In this document: positions 41,767-50,496 of the stretch, in pieces
How positions within the stretch are numbered: the first letter of the stretch is position 1
How the letters are laid out: each line of letters begins with the position of its first letter
NCBI RefSeq assembly: GCF_000512695.2
Contig: NZ_AZRW02000020.1
Coordinates: 1 to 64,000, forward strand
Length of the DNA: 64,000 nt
Direction of reading: 5' to 3'
Source of the DNA: Pseudomonas sp. QTF5
Lineage (GTDB): Bacteria > Pseudomonadota > Gammaproteobacteria > Pseudomonadales > Pseudomonadaceae
The notes under the pieces: generated by a model
Seen by the model: only the letters and a program-made list of their open reading frames with translations
Database searches by the model: none
Told to the model about the DNA's origin: nothing
Made by a program: the position numbers and the translations under genes

Positions 41767-42504
41767 ATGAGCCAAACCGAACCGCTAGACCAAGATCCCG
41801 TGTTCCAGTTGAAGGGCAGCATGCTTGCCATTACGGTGCTGGAACTGGCCCGTAACGACCTTGAGAACCTTGATCGGCAACTGGCCGCCAAAGTCGCCCA
41901 GGCGCCCAATTTTTTCAGCAATGCGCCGCTGGTACTGGCCCTGGACAAACTCCCGGCCAGCGAAGGCTCGGTCGATCTGCCGGGGCTGATGCGCATCTGC
42001 CGCCAGCATGGCCTGCGCACCTTGGCGATCCGTGCCAGCCGCATTGAAGACATCGCCGCCGCTATCGCGGTCGATCTGCCGGTGCTACCGCCGTCCGGCG
42101 CCCGTGAGCGACCGCTCGACCCGCACGAAGGCACTGTTGTAAAAAAACCGGAAAAACCACCGGAACCGACCATCAAACCAACCAAAATCATCACTTCGCC
42201 AGTACGCGGTGGCCAGCAGATTTATGCCCAGGGTTGCGATTTGGTGGTGATTTCATCGGTCAGCCCGGGGGCGGAACTTCTCGCCGATGGGAACATCCAT
42301 GTATACGGCGCGATGCGCGGTCGTGTCTTGGCCGGCGTCAAAGGTGACACGAAAGCCAGGATTTTCTGTCAGCAGATGACCGCTGAACTGGTCTCTATCG
42401 CTGGCCACTACAAGGTTTCCGAGGATCTGCGTCGCGATCCATTGTGGGGCGCGGGCGTACAAGTCAGCCTGTCGGGCGACGTGTTGAACATCATTCGGCT
42501 TTAA
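41767..42504 (+). CDS. minC: Septum site-determining protein MinC
   Basis: A 245-residue inhibitor of FtsZ ring assembly. The N-terminal domain (about 1-105) acts on FtsZ; a Pro/Lys linker (KKPEKPPEPTIKPTK) follows; the C-terminal beta-helix (about 140-245) with the RGGQQIYAQGCDLVVISSVS-like dimer interface and GNIHVYGAMRGRVLAGVKGD binds MinD. The start at 41767 (MSQTEPLDQD) matches the family; ATG at 41758 is an alternative. It sits 201 bp upstream of minD. Confidence 0.95.
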   Translation: MSQTEPLDQDPVFQLKGSMLAITVLELARNDLENLDRQLAAKVAQAPNFFSNAPLVLALDKLPASEGSVDLPGLMRICRQHGLRTLAIRASRIEDIAAAIAVDLPVLPPSGARERPLDPHEGTVVKKPEKPPEPTIKPTKIITSPVRGGQQIYAQGCDLVVISSVSPGAELLADGNIHVYGAMRGRVLAGVKGDTKARIFCQQMTAELVSIAGHYKVSEDLRRDPLWGAGVQVSLSGDVLNIIRL

Positions 42505-42705
42505 CGGATACTGCCGCATTTTCCAAGCATCTCTAAAACGTAGCGAAAACGGCTCAAACGAAGTAGGAAAAAGGCTAAAAGCAGTGTTTACCGGGGGTAA
42601 GCGCCGCTCAGAACCGGATTCCAGCCAAGGCTGTCCGACTGCAGTAGTTTTTCAAGAGATGTTTTTCAGGGGCTAAACGTCCTTTTTCCTTAGGGGTAAA
42701 ACACC

Positions 42706-43518
42706 TTGGCCAAGATTCTCGTGGTTACATCCGGCAAGGGTGGTGTGGGTAAGACCACCACCAGCGCCGCTATCGGTACCGGCCTCGCTCTGCGCGGCCA
42801 CAAAACAGTTATCGTCGACTTCGACGTCGGCTTGCGTAACCTCGACCTGATCATGGGTTGCGAGCGCCGCGTGGTGTATGACTTCGTCAACGTGGTAAAC
42901 GGCGAAGCCAACCTGCAACAGGCCTTGATCAAAGACAAGCGGCTGGAAAACCTCTATGTCCTGGCCGCCAGTCAGACTCGCGACAAAGACGCGCTGACCG
43001 TCGAAGGCGTGGAAAAAGTCCTGATGCAGCTCAAGGAAGATTTCGATTTCGTGGTCTGCGACTCCCCGGCCGGTATCGAGAAAGGTGCCCACCTGGCCAT
43101 GTACTTCGCCGACGAAGCGATTGTAGTGACCAACCCGGAAGTCTCCTCCGTACGTGACTCGGACCGCATGCTGGGCCTGTTGGCCAGCAAGTCCCGTCGT
43201 GCCGAAAGAGGCGAAGACCCGATCAAGGAACACCTGCTGATCACCCGCTACCATCCAGAACGTGTCAGCAAGGGCGAAATGCTCGGTGTCGAAGACGTCA
43301 AGGATATTCTCTCGGTGACATTGCTCGGCGTGATCCCTGAATCCCAGGCGGTGCTCAAGGCATCCAACCAGGGTATTCCGGTTATCCTCGACGACCAGAG
43401 CGACGCGGGTCAGGCCTACAGCGATACCGTTGACCGCCTGCTGGGCGAAAATCGCGAACACCGGTTCCTCGATGTCGAGAAGAAGGGATTCTTCGAGCGA
43501 CTTTTTGGAGGTAGGTAA
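42706..43518 (+). CDS. minD: Septum site-determining ATPase MinD
   Basis: A 270-residue deviant Walker A ATPase that recruits MinC to the membrane and oscillates with MinE. The P-loop SGKGGVGKTTTS is at residues ~9-20, FDVGLRNLDLIMGCERRV follows, and the C-terminal amphipathic helix EKKGFFERLFGGR is the membrane-targeting sequence. The start is TTG at 42706, as usual in Pseudomonas minD. Its stop overlaps minE by one base. Confidence 0.97.
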   Translation: MAKILVVTSGKGGVGKTTTSAAIGTGLALRGHKTVIVDFDVGLRNLDLIMGCERRVVYDFVNVVNGEANLQQALIKDKRLENLYVLAASQTRDKDALTVEGVEKVLMQLKEDFDFVVCDSPAGIEKGAHLAMYFADEAIVVTNPEVSSVRDSDRMLGLLASKSRRAERGEDPIKEHLLITRYHPERVSKGEMLGVEDVKDILSVTLLGVIPESQAVLKASNQGIPVILDDQSDAGQAYSDTVDRLLGENREHRFLDVEKKGFFERLFGGR

Positions 43519-43772
43519 TGAACCTTTTTGACTTCTTTCGTGCCAGTAAAAAGGTCAGTACCGCGTCGGTAGCGAAAGAGCGTCTACAGATCATCGTGGC
43601 GCATGAACGCGGCCAGCGCAGTACGCCGGATTACCTGCCAGCCTTGCAGAAGGAACTGGTGGAAGTGATCCGCAAGTACGTCAATATCGGGTCCGATGAC
43701 GTGCACGTCGCTCTGGAAAACCAGGGCAGCTGCTCGATCCTGGAACTCAATATCACCCTGCCCGATCGCTGA
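43518..43772 (+). CDS. minE: Cell division topological specificity factor MinE
   Basis: An 84-residue MinE. The N-terminal membrane-binding and anti-MinCD region is MNLFDFFRASKKVSTASVAK with RLQIIVAHERGQ, followed by the C-terminal dimer domain ending SCSILELNITLPDR. It begins with ATG sharing its A with the minD stop codon, showing tight coupling. Confidence 0.97.
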   Translation: MNLFDFFRASKKVSTASVAKERLQIIVAHERGQRSTPDYLPALQKELVEVIRKYVNIGSDDVHVALENQGSCSILELNITLPDR

Positions 43773-43790
43773 GTCGATCCGACGGGAGCC

Positions 43791-43928
43791 ACGGCGGCTC
43801 AGGCTCTTACGCACTCCGTAGGAGCGAAGCTTGCTCGCGAACACAGGCAACTCGGTGTATCTGATAGACCGAGGTGACGCATTCGCGAGCAAGCTTCGCT
43901 CCTACAGGGGCGGGGCCTGAGCCGCCGT
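43791..43928. repeat. REP pair nested inside a 14-bp terminator-like inverted repeat
   Basis: A perfect outer inverted repeat (ACGGCGGCTCAGGC at 43791-43804 and GCCTGAGCCGCCGT at 43915-43928) encloses a REP pair (43818-43907; TAGGAGCGAAGCTTGCTCGC type). The outer arms look like a hairpin into whose loop the REP unit was inserted. It lies just after minE. Confidence 0.85.
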
Positions 43929-43953
43929 TGGCGTTTGTTACGAGGCTGTTTTA

Positions 43954-44589
43954 ATGCCGTTGTCCAACATCCGCATCATCCATCAGGACGCCGCCGTACT
44001 GGTGGTGGACAAACCGACCCTGTTGCTCTCTGTCCCTGGCCGGGCCGATGACAACAAGGACTGCCTGATTACCCGCCTGCAAGAAAACGGCTACCCGGAA
44101 GCGCGCATTGTCCATCGGCTGGACTGGGAAACGTCCGGCATCATTCTGCTGGCCCGTGACCCGGATACCCATCGCGAACTGTCTCGGCAATTTCACGACC
44201 GCGAAACCGAAAAAGCCTACACCGCCCTGTGCTGGGGACAACCGGAACTGGACAGCGGCAGCATCGATCTGCCCCTGCGCTACGACCCGCCGACCAAGCC
44301 ACGCCATGTGGTGGACCACGAGTTTGGCAAGCACGCCTTGACCTTCTGGCGTGTGCTGGAGCGTTGTGGCGACTGGTGCCGCGTCGAGCTGACGCCGATC
44401 ACCGGCCGTTCCCATCAGTTGCGCGTGCATATGCTTTCCATCGGCCACCCGCTGTTGGGTGATGGGCTCTATGCCCATGAGCAAGCCTTGGCCGCCTGGC
44501 CACGACTTTGTTTGCACGCGAGCATGCTCAGCTTTACTCATCCCCAGACGGGCGAACGCCTGCGCTTCGAGTGCCCTGCACCGTTCTAA
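43954..44589 (+). CDS. rluA: RluA-type RNA pseudouridine synthase
   Basis: A 211-residue pseudouridine synthase of the RluA type, without an S4 domain, acting on 23S rRNA (U746) and tRNA (U32) in E. coli. The catalytic Asp57 is in RIVHRLDWETSGIILLA, and the later LTPITGRSHQLRVHMLSIGH is the conserved substrate-binding block. The position after minE matches Pseudomonas aeruginosa rluA (PA3246). The start follows CGAGGCTGTTTTA. Confidence 0.9.
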   Translation: MPLSNIRIIHQDAAVLVVDKPTLLLSVPGRADDNKDCLITRLQENGYPEARIVHRLDWETSGIILLARDPDTHRELSRQFHDRETEKAYTALCWGQPELDSGSIDLPLRYDPPTKPRHVVDHEFGKHALTFWRVLERCGDWCRVELTPITGRSHQLRVHMLSIGHPLLGDGLYAHEQALAAWPRLCLHASMLSFTHPQTGERLRFECPAPF

Positions 44590-44603
44590 GGCCAATGAGC
44601 AAC

Positions 44604-44694
44604 CTGTGGGAGCGGGCTTGCTCGCGAAGAGGGAGTGCCAGTCGACATCCATGTCGCCTGATACACCGCTTTCGCGAGCAAGCCCGCTCCCACA
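44604..44694. repeat. REP pair (GTGGGAGCGGGCTTGCTCGCGAA type)
   Basis: Inverted pair between rluA and the aminopeptidase gene on the same strand, probably reducing read-through. Confidence 0.9.
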
Positions 44695-44799
44695 AGGAGA
44701 TCTCTGGCAGGCACAGATTCGAGTGCACCCCAGCAGCAGCCCACCGCCAATTCTGCGACCAATACGTTAAACTGGCGCCACTGCTGTCTGGAGCTACTT

Positions 44800-46089
44800 A
44801 TGCGCGAAGAGTTGAACCAAGGCCTGATCGACTTCCTCAAGGCCTCCCCTACCCCGTTCCATGCCACCGCCAGCCTTGTTCAGCGTCTGGAAGCGGCCGG
44901 TTTTATGCGCCTCGACGAGCGCGAGCCATGGACCACCGAAGCCAACGGTCGTTATTACGTCACCCGTAACGACTCTTCGATCGTCGCGATCAAAATGGGT
45001 CGCCACTCGCCGCTGCACGGCGGTATTCGCCTGGTCGGCGCGCACACCGATAGCCCGTGCCTGCGGGTCAAACCCCAACCGGAACTGCAACGTCAGGGCT
45101 TCTGGCAACTGGGCGTCGAAGTCTATGGCGGTGCACTGCTGGCGCCGTGGTTCGACCGTGATCTGTCTCTGGCCGGCCGCGTGACGTTCCGCCGTGATGG
45201 CAAGGTCGAGAGCCAGTTGATCGACTTCAAGGCACCGATCGCGACCATTCCGAACCTGGCCATTCACCTCAACCGCGAAGCCAACATGGGCTGGGCGATC
45301 AATGCCCAGACCGAACTGCCGCCGATCCTCGCGCAATTCGCCGGTGACGAGCGCGTGGACTTCCGCGCCGTGCTCACCGATCAGCTGGCACGCGAACACG
45401 GCCTGAACGCTGACGTGGTGCTCGATTACGAGCTGAGCTTCTACGACACCCAAAGCGCCGCAGTCATTGGCCTGCACGGCGATTTCATTGCGGGTGCGCG
45501 TCTGGATAATTTGCTGTCGTGCTACGCCGGCCTGCAAGCATTGCTGACGGCCGAAACCGACGAAACCTGTGTGCTGGTCTGCAACGATCACGAAGAAGTC
45601 GGTTCCTGCTCGGCCTGTGGCGCCGACGGTCCAATGCTTGAGCAAACCCTGCGCCGTCTGTTGCCCGAAGGCGATGAATTCGTACGCACCATTCAGAAAT
45701 CCCTGCTGGTCTCCGCCGACAACGCCCACGGCGTGCACCCGAATTATGCCGACAAGCATGATGCCAACCACGGCCCGAAACTCAACGCCGGCCCGGTGAT
45801 CAAGGTCAACAGCAACCAGCGCTACGCCACCAACAGCGAAACCGCCGGGTTCTTCCGCCATTTGTGCATGGCCGAAGAAGTACCGGTGCAGAGCTTCGTG
45901 GTGCGCAGCGACATGGGCTGCGGCTCGACCATCGGCCCGATCACCGCCAGCCACTTGGGCGTGCGCACCGTGGACATCGGTTTGCCGACATTCGCCATGC
46001 ACTCGATCCGCGAGCTGTGCGGCAGCCATGACCTGGCGCACCTGGTCAAAGTGCTGAGCGCGTTCTACACCTGCCGCGAATTGCCGTAG
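44800..46089 (+). CDS. apeB: M18-family aspartyl aminopeptidase
   Basis: A 429-residue M18 peptidase with two co-catalytic metals. Ligands and signatures are LVGAHTDSPCLRVKP near residues 78-92, the acidic turn FIAGARLDNLLSCYAGL, NDHEEVGSCSACGADGP (catalytic Glu) and the terminal MHSIRELCGSHDLAHLVKVL. It removes N-terminal acidic residues from peptides. The start follows GTCTGGAGCTACTT. The location after rluA is conserved in Pseudomonas (PA3247). Confidence 0.93.
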   Translation: MREELNQGLIDFLKASPTPFHATASLVQRLEAAGFMRLDEREPWTTEANGRYYVTRNDSSIVAIKMGRHSPLHGGIRLVGAHTDSPCLRVKPQPELQRQGFWQLGVEVYGGALLAPWFDRDLSLAGRVTFRRDGKVESQLIDFKAPIATIPNLAIHLNREANMGWAINAQTELPPILAQFAGDERVDFRAVLTDQLAREHGLNADVVLDYELSFYDTQSAAVIGLHGDFIAGARLDNLLSCYAGLQALLTAETDETCVLVCNDHEEVGSCSACGADGPMLEQTLRRLLPEGDEFVRTIQKSLLVSADNAHGVHPNYADKHDANHGPKLNAGPVIKVNSNQRYATNSETAGFFRHLCMAEEVPVQSFVVRSDMGCGSTIGPITASHLGVRTVDIGLPTFAMHSIRELCGSHDLAHLVKVLSAFYTCRELP

Positions 46090-46113
46090 TCCTTGGTGAT
46101 TAAAAAGTAACTT

Positions 46114-46208
46114 TTGTGGCGAGGGAGCTTGCTCCCGTTGAACTGCGCAGCAGTTCCTTCTTTGGGGCCGCTTCGCAGCCCAACGGGAGCAAGCTCCCTC
46201 GCCACAAT
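46114..46208. repeat. REP-like inverted pair (GTGGCGAGGGAGCTTGCTCCCG type)
   Basis: TGGCGAGGGAGCTTGCTCCC and GGGAGCAAGCTCCCTCGCCA face each other, with inner arms around CTGCGCAGCAG. This is the same variant as at 15700. Confidence 0.85.
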
Positions 46209-46280
46209 GATCTCCATCACCTCCGCTCGTCCGAAAGCCGCCTAGACTTCCAGTACCCCCTCTCCGACAAGGCTGTCACC

Positions 46281-46457
46281 ATGATCTCGATGTCTTCGTT
46301 TCACGCCATGCTGATCCCGATTCTTTCCGGGATGATCATGCTGGCCATCGGCTTCAACTTTCGCGACAAGAACGCGGGCGTGTTCGCGATGTGGGTCGGC
46401 ATGCTGATGATCCTCGCCACCGTGATTTACAAGATTCTCGCCAAACTCAACGAATAA
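46281..46457 (+). CDS. Small two-helix membrane protein (58 aa)
   Basis: A 58-residue protein with two hydrophobic helices (AMLIPILSGMIMLAIGFNF and AGVFAMWVGMLMILATVIYK) joined by the basic turn RDKNAG. The start at 46281 follows ACAAGGCTGTCACC. The positive-inside pattern puts the loop in the cytoplasm. The short polar ends suggest a genuine membrane peptide, but no known family is recognised. Confidence 0.7.
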   Translation: MISMSSFHAMLIPILSGMIMLAIGFNFRDKNAGVFAMWVGMLMILATVIYKILAKLNE

Positions 46458-46539
46458 ATTCTCGCGCCTGGCTCGCATTGATTTTTACGGGGTCGTACCT
46501 CCCGAGGCCGCGGGCCCGCTCCTACGGAAGATCAAAGAA

Positions 46540-47253
46540 TCAAACCACATCCACCCCGACATGAATCGCATCATGGCGCCAAAACTCCAGGTCGCAATCG
46601 ATCAGTCGTTCATGCTGATCGTAATTGACCCGCGCAATCCGCAACCCCGGGCTGCCCACCGACACCCGCAAAGCCGCCGCCGCGTCCACCGACAATGCCG
46701 TCGGCACCATCTCGAAGCGCACCCGCCCGTAATGCAAGTCGTAATGCCGTGCATACAATTCGGTCATCGACTGATTCAAATCGAAGTCCAGAATCCCCGG
46801 AAAAAACTGCGGATTGAGGTAGTGCTCCACATACAGCACCAATCGCCCGTCAATCCGTCGCGAGCGGCAGATCTGGATCACGCTCGATAGCGCCGGCAAC
46901 TGCAACCAGGCACACACCGCCGCCGACGCCGGCTGCAACCGCGCCGAAATCACCTCGGTGGATGGCACCCGTCCCTGGGCACTGACCATCGCGTGAAAGT
47001 GGCTGCGCTGCATCAGGTTATAAGCCAGCCGCGGTGGCGACACGAACCAGCCGCGCCGTTCCTCACGATAAATCTGGCCCTGAGCCTCCAACTGCAATAA
47101 AGCCTCGCGCACGGTGATCCGCGTGGTACCGAACAACTCACTGAGCTTGCGCTCCGCCGGCAACTTGCTTCCGGGCGCCAACAGGCCATGGTCGAGCTGT
47201 TCCTGCAGAACCTGCCCGATGGCTGTCACCGCTTTGGTTGTCTCGATGCGCAT
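46540..47253 (-). CDS. GntR-family regulator of the HutC/UTRA class
   Basis: A 237-residue regulator with an N-terminal winged helix-turn-helix (LSELFGTTRITVREALLQLE at residues ~40-59) and a C-terminal UTRA ligand-binding domain (STEVISARLQPASAAVCAWL through WRHDAIHVGVDVV). UTRA regulators usually sense the substrate of the neighbouring transport operon. The start is ATG at 47253 after ATAGGTAACGTTG; the TTG one codon earlier is unlikely. It is divergent from an ABC importer operon and both promoters have TGGNCTAGACCA-like motifs, which points to control of both. Confidence 0.9.
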   Translation of the reverse strand: MRIETTKAVTAIGQVLQEQLDHGLLAPGSKLPAERKLSELFGTTRITVREALLQLEAQGQIYREERRGWFVSPPRLAYNLMQRSHFHAMVSAQGRVPSTEVISARLQPASAAVCAWLQLPALSSVIQICRSRRIDGRLVLYVEHYLNPQFFPGILDFDLNQSMTELYARHYDLHYGRVRFEMVPTALSVDAAAALRVSVGSPGLRIARVNYDQHERLIDCDLEFWRHDAIHVGVDVV

Positions 47254-47266
47254 CAACGTTACCTAT

Positions 47267-47280
47267 CTGGACTAGACCAG
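47267..47280. promoter_or_regulatory. Operator-like palindrome before the GntR gene
   Basis: CTGGACTAGACCAG is palindromic except for its central pair and matches the TGGTCTAGACCA class of sites bound by UTRA-type GntR proteins such as DasR/NagR. It lies 14 bp before the regulator's start codon, so it could mediate autorepression. Confidence 0.55.
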
Positions 47281-47546
47281 CACTGATTCAGGGCAGAACC
47301 GCCATTCAAATCGGTTCCCTCAACTGCCTGCAAGCCTAGGCACTGCATATGACTGACAGATGACAAAGCCGCCGAACGGTCGCGCCAGACACCTGCAATT
47401 TTATGGCCAAGTCCCTTTCATATAAGCCTTTTAGCCATGGTCTACGCTTATCTCGCACCCCGCGTATCCGAGCGCAGAAAATTCAGGCCGACCGGTCGTC
47501 GACATTAAAATGTCATCCAATCCGCCTAAATTGGCTCAGGTATTGC

Positions 47547-47558
47547 TGACCTAGACCA
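47547..47558. promoter_or_regulatory. Operator-like site before the ABC operon
   Basis: TGACCTAGACCA shares the CTAGACCA half-site with the palindrome at 47267 and sits about 46 bp upstream of the binding-protein start codon. Together they suggest one regulator for both promoters. The rest of this 350-bp divergent spacer shows no gene. Confidence 0.45.
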
Positions 47559-47603
47559 ACACAACCGCAATCGCAGCGTTGAAAACGCCCAAAGGAGCTT
47601 CGG

Positions 47604-48668
47604 ATGAAACAGTTTTTCCTGGCATCACTGTTAGGCTCGACCATTGCCCTGTGCACCACCGCCATGGCGGCGGATGATCTGAAAACCCTGGAAGCCGCTG
47701 CGAAAGCGGAAGGCGCAGTCAACAGCGTCGGCATGCCCGATGACTGGGCCAACTGGAAAGGCACCTGGGAAGACCTGGCCAAGAAATATGGCCTGAAACA
47801 CATCGACACCGACATGAGCTCGGCCCAGGAAATCGCCAAGTTCGCCGCGGAAAAAGACAACGCCAGCGCCGATATCGGCGACGTCGGCGCCGCCTTCGGC
47901 CCGATCGCGGTCAAGCAGGGTGTGGTGCAACCTTATAAGCCAACTACCTGGGACCAGATTCCCGATTGGGCCAAGGACAAGGACGGTAACTGGGCGCTGG
48001 CCTACACCGGCACCATCGCGTTTATCGTCAACAAAAAACTGCTGCACGGTTCTGAAGCACCGACCAAATGGGCCGACCTCAAGACTGGCAAGTACAAAGT
48101 CTCTATCGGTGACGTCAGCACCGCGGCCCAGGCGGCCAACGGTGTACTGGCCGCCGCCCTCGCCAACGGTGGTGACGAGAAAAACATTCAGCCAGCCCTG
48201 TTGCTGTTCGCTGACATCGCCAAGCAAGGTCGCTTGTCCATGGCCAACCCGACGATCGCCACCATGGAAAAGGGTGAAATCGAAGTCGGCGTGGTCTGGG
48301 ACTTCAACGGTTTGAGCTACAAGGCCAAGATGGCGAATCCGGATGATTACACCGTGCTGATTCCGTCCGACGGCTCGGTGATTTCCGGTTACACCACCAT
48401 CATCAACAAATACGCCAAGAACCCGAACGCCGCCAAGCTGACCCGCGAGTACATCTTCAGCGATGCCGGCCAAATCAACCTGGCGAAAGGCAACGCCCGT
48501 CCGATCCGCGCCGAGCACATCAAACTGCCGGAAGACGTGAAGACCAAGCTGCTGCCTAACGAGCAGTACAAAAAGGTCACGCCGATCAAAGACGCCGACG
48601 CGTGGGAAAAGACCTCCAAGTCGCTGCCGCAGAAGTGGCAGGAAGAAGTCATTATCAACATGCCGTAA
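47604..48668 (+). CDS. ABC transporter periplasmic substrate-binding protein
   Basis: A 354-residue family 1 extracellular binding protein with a signal peptide (MKQFFLASLLGSTIALCTTAMA). The fold blocks KFAAEKDNASADIGDVGAAF, WALAYTGTIAFIVNKKLLHG and EVGVVWDFNGLSYKAKMANP resemble iron/phosphonate/polyamine-type binding proteins. The start follows CAAAGGAGCTTCGG. It is the first gene of the operon; a perfect hairpin and a REP pair follow it, as expected where the binding protein needs to be made in excess. Confidence 0.88.
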   Translation: MKQFFLASLLGSTIALCTTAMAADDLKTLEAAAKAEGAVNSVGMPDDWANWKGTWEDLAKKYGLKHIDTDMSSAQEIAKFAAEKDNASADIGDVGAAFGPIAVKQGVVQPYKPTTWDQIPDWAKDKDGNWALAYTGTIAFIVNKKLLHGSEAPTKWADLKTGKYKVSIGDVSTAAQAANGVLAAALANGGDEKNIQPALLLFADIAKQGRLSMANPTIATMEKGEIEVGVVWDFNGLSYKAKMANPDDYTVLIPSDGSVISGYTTIINKYAKNPNAAKLTREYIFSDAGQINLAKGNARPIRAEHIKLPEDVKTKLLPNEQYKKVTPIKDADAWEKTSKSLPQKWQEEVIINMP

Positions 48669-48675
48669 GGCGGTA

Positions 48676-48695
48676 GATCCCCATTCGGGGATCTG
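48676..48695 (+). other. Perfect hairpin downstream of the binding-protein gene
   Basis: AGATCCCC and GGGGATCT form an 8-bp stem around ATTC with no T-tract. With the REP pair that follows, it could stabilise the upstream mRNA segment rather than terminate it. Confidence 0.6.
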
Positions 48696-48708
48696 ATGGA
48701 GATCCAAT

Positions 48709-48797
48709 GTGGGAGCGGGCTTGCTCGCGAAGAGGGACTGACATTCAACATTGATGTTGGCTGACAGTCCGCCTTCGCGAGCAAGCCCGCTCCCACA
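48709..48797. repeat. REP pair (GTGGGAGCGGGCTTGCTCGCGAA type)
   Basis: Inverted pair inside the ABC operon, between the binding-protein and phosphodiesterase genes, a position known to protect upstream mRNA from 3' exonucleases. Confidence 0.9.
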
Positions 48798-48847
48798 AGG
48801 GATTGGTTGCGTACTTGAATCATCTGTTTTCGCGGAGTCCCAGCCCT

Positions 48848-49654
48848 ATGAAGCACAACGTCATCCTTGTCGTGCTCGACGGCCTCAATTACGAAGTCGC
48901 GCGCCACGCCATGGGGCATCTGCAGGCTTATGTTGGCGCAGGACGCGCGGCACTCTACAAACTGGAGTGCGAACTGCCGGCCCTGTCCCGACCACTTTAC
49001 GAATGCATCCTGACCGGCATTACGCCGATCGACAGCGGCATCGTTCACAACAACGTCTCACGCCTGTCCAACCAGCGCAGCATCTACCATTACGCCACCG
49101 ACGCGGGCCTTACAACCGCGGCCGCGGCCTATCACTGGGTCAGCGAGTTGTATAACCGTTCGCCGTTCGTAGCTGCCCGGGACCGTCACACCGACGACCC
49201 CAAACTGCCGATCCAGCACGGTCATTTCTACTGGAGCGACCACTACCCGGACTCGCACCTGTTCGCCGACGCGGAAAACCTGCGCCTGCGCCACGCACCA
49301 AACTTTTTATTGGTCCACCCCATGAACATCGACGACGCCGGGCACAAGCACGGCCTCGACACCCCGCAGTATCGCAATAGCGCTCGCTCGGCCGACATCA
49401 TCCTGGCTGACTATCTGCAAGGCTGGCTGGACGCCGGTTACCAGGTGCTGGTGACGGCCGACCACGGCATGAACAACGACCGCTCGCACAACGGCCTGCT
49501 GCCCGAAGAACGCGAAGTGCCGCTGTTCGTCCTCGGCGATGCTTTCAGCCTCAACAAGAACGCCGCACCGAAACAGACCGAAATCTGCGGCACTGTCTGC
49601 GAACTGCTGGGCGTGCCCCACGACAAACCTGTGTGCCGGGAGCTGCTCAAGTGA
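48848..49654 (+). CDS. Alkaline-phosphatase-superfamily phosphodiesterase
   Basis: A 268-residue enzyme of the alkaline phosphatase / nucleotide pyrophosphatase superfamily. Metal ligands are readable in VVLDGLNYEVARH (Asp10), HPMNIDDAGHKHG (Asp and His) and VTADHGMNNDRSHNG (Asp-His). The nucleophile is probably in LSRPLYECILTGITP. There is no signal peptide, so it works on imported substrate in the cytoplasm. The start is ATG at 48848 after GCGGAGTCCCAGCCCT. The linked importer and HAD phosphatase suggest a phosphodiester or phosphonate substrate. Confidence 0.83.
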   Translation: MKHNVILVVLDGLNYEVARHAMGHLQAYVGAGRAALYKLECELPALSRPLYECILTGITPIDSGIVHNNVSRLSNQRSIYHYATDAGLTTAAAAYHWVSELYNRSPFVAARDRHTDDPKLPIQHGHFYWSDHYPDSHLFADAENLRLRHAPNFLLVHPMNIDDAGHKHGLDTPQYRNSARSADIILADYLQGWLDAGYQVLVTADHGMNNDRSHNGLLPEEREVPLFVLGDAFSLNKNAAPKQTEICGTVCELLGVPHDKPVCRELLK

Positions 49655-50496
49655 ACACCATGACCCGCGGTAAATGGCTGGCCGTTCTGTGCCTGGTGCC
49701 TTTCGCGATTTTCTTCTTCGTGTTCCAGATCGCCCCGCTGCTCTGGATAATGATCAATAGCCTGCAATCGGAAGAGTTCGGCTGGGGCCTGGCCAACTTC
49801 AGCAAAATCTTCAACTCGAAGTTCTATTTGCAGGCGATCCAGCACAGCCTTGAGATCAGTTTCTGGTCCAGCGTGTTCGGCATCATCATCGCCATACTCG
49901 GCGCCTACTCCTTGCGCCGGGTCGATTCGAAACTGCGCAACTTCGTCAACGCCTTCGCCAACATGACCAGCAACTTCTCCGGCGTACCCCTGGCCTTCGC
50001 GTTCATCATTTTGCTGGGTTTCAACGGCAGCATCACCATCATGCTCAAACAGGCCGGGATTATTCAGGACTTCAACCTGTACTCGAAAACCGGGCTGATC
50101 ATTCTCTATACCTACTTCCAAATTCCCTTGGGCGTGCTGCTGCTCTACCCGGCTTTCGACGCCTTGCGCGAAGACTGGCGTGAATCTGCCGAATTGCTCG
50201 GTGCGAATGGCTGGCAGTTCTGGCGGCATATCGGTTTGCCGGTGCTGACCCCGGCGCTGCTGGGCACATTCGTAATCCTGTTGGCCAACGCCCTCGGCGC
50301 GTATGCCACGGTCTACGCCCTGACCACCGGCAACTTCAACGTGTTGCCGATCCGCATCGCAGCGATGGTTTCCGGCGACATTTCTCTCGACCCGAACCTG
50401 GCCAGTGCCCTGGCTGTGGTGCTGGTGGCGTTGATGACCGTTGTGACCATCGTGCATCAGTTGCTGTTGAAGAGGAGCTACCATGTCTCGCGCTGA
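49651..50496 (+). CDS. ABC transporter permease (first)
   Basis: A 281-residue binding-protein-dependent permease with six helices, of the type that pairs with a second permease for sulfate, spermidine or phosphonate. The EAA-like loop ESAELLGANGWQFWRHIGLPVL near residues 176-196 docks with the ATPase. The start is GTG at 49651, overlapping the phosphodiesterase stop by 4 bp (GTGA) after CCGGGAGCTGCTCAA; ATG at 49660 is less well placed. It overlaps the next permease by 14 bp. Confidence 0.9.
   Translation: MNTMTRGKWLAVLCLVPFAIFFFVFQIAPLLWIMINSLQSEEFGWGLANFSKIFNSKFYLQAIQHSLEISFWSSVFGIIIAILGAYSLRRVDSKLRNFVNAFANMTSNFSGVPLAFAFIILLGFNGSITIMLKQAGIIQDFNLYSKTGLIILYTYFQIPLGVLLLYPAFDALREDWRESAELLGANGWQFWRHIGLPVLTPALLGTFVILLANALGAYATVYALTTGNFNVLPIRIAAMVSGDISLDPNLASALAVVLVALMTVVTIVHQLLLKRSYHVSR

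Noticed and set aside
41649..42194. N-terminal extension of the lipid A acyltransferase frame
   Set aside because: It runs antisense through minC, has a composition unlike a membrane protein, and the family starts at the hydrophobic segment after 41648.
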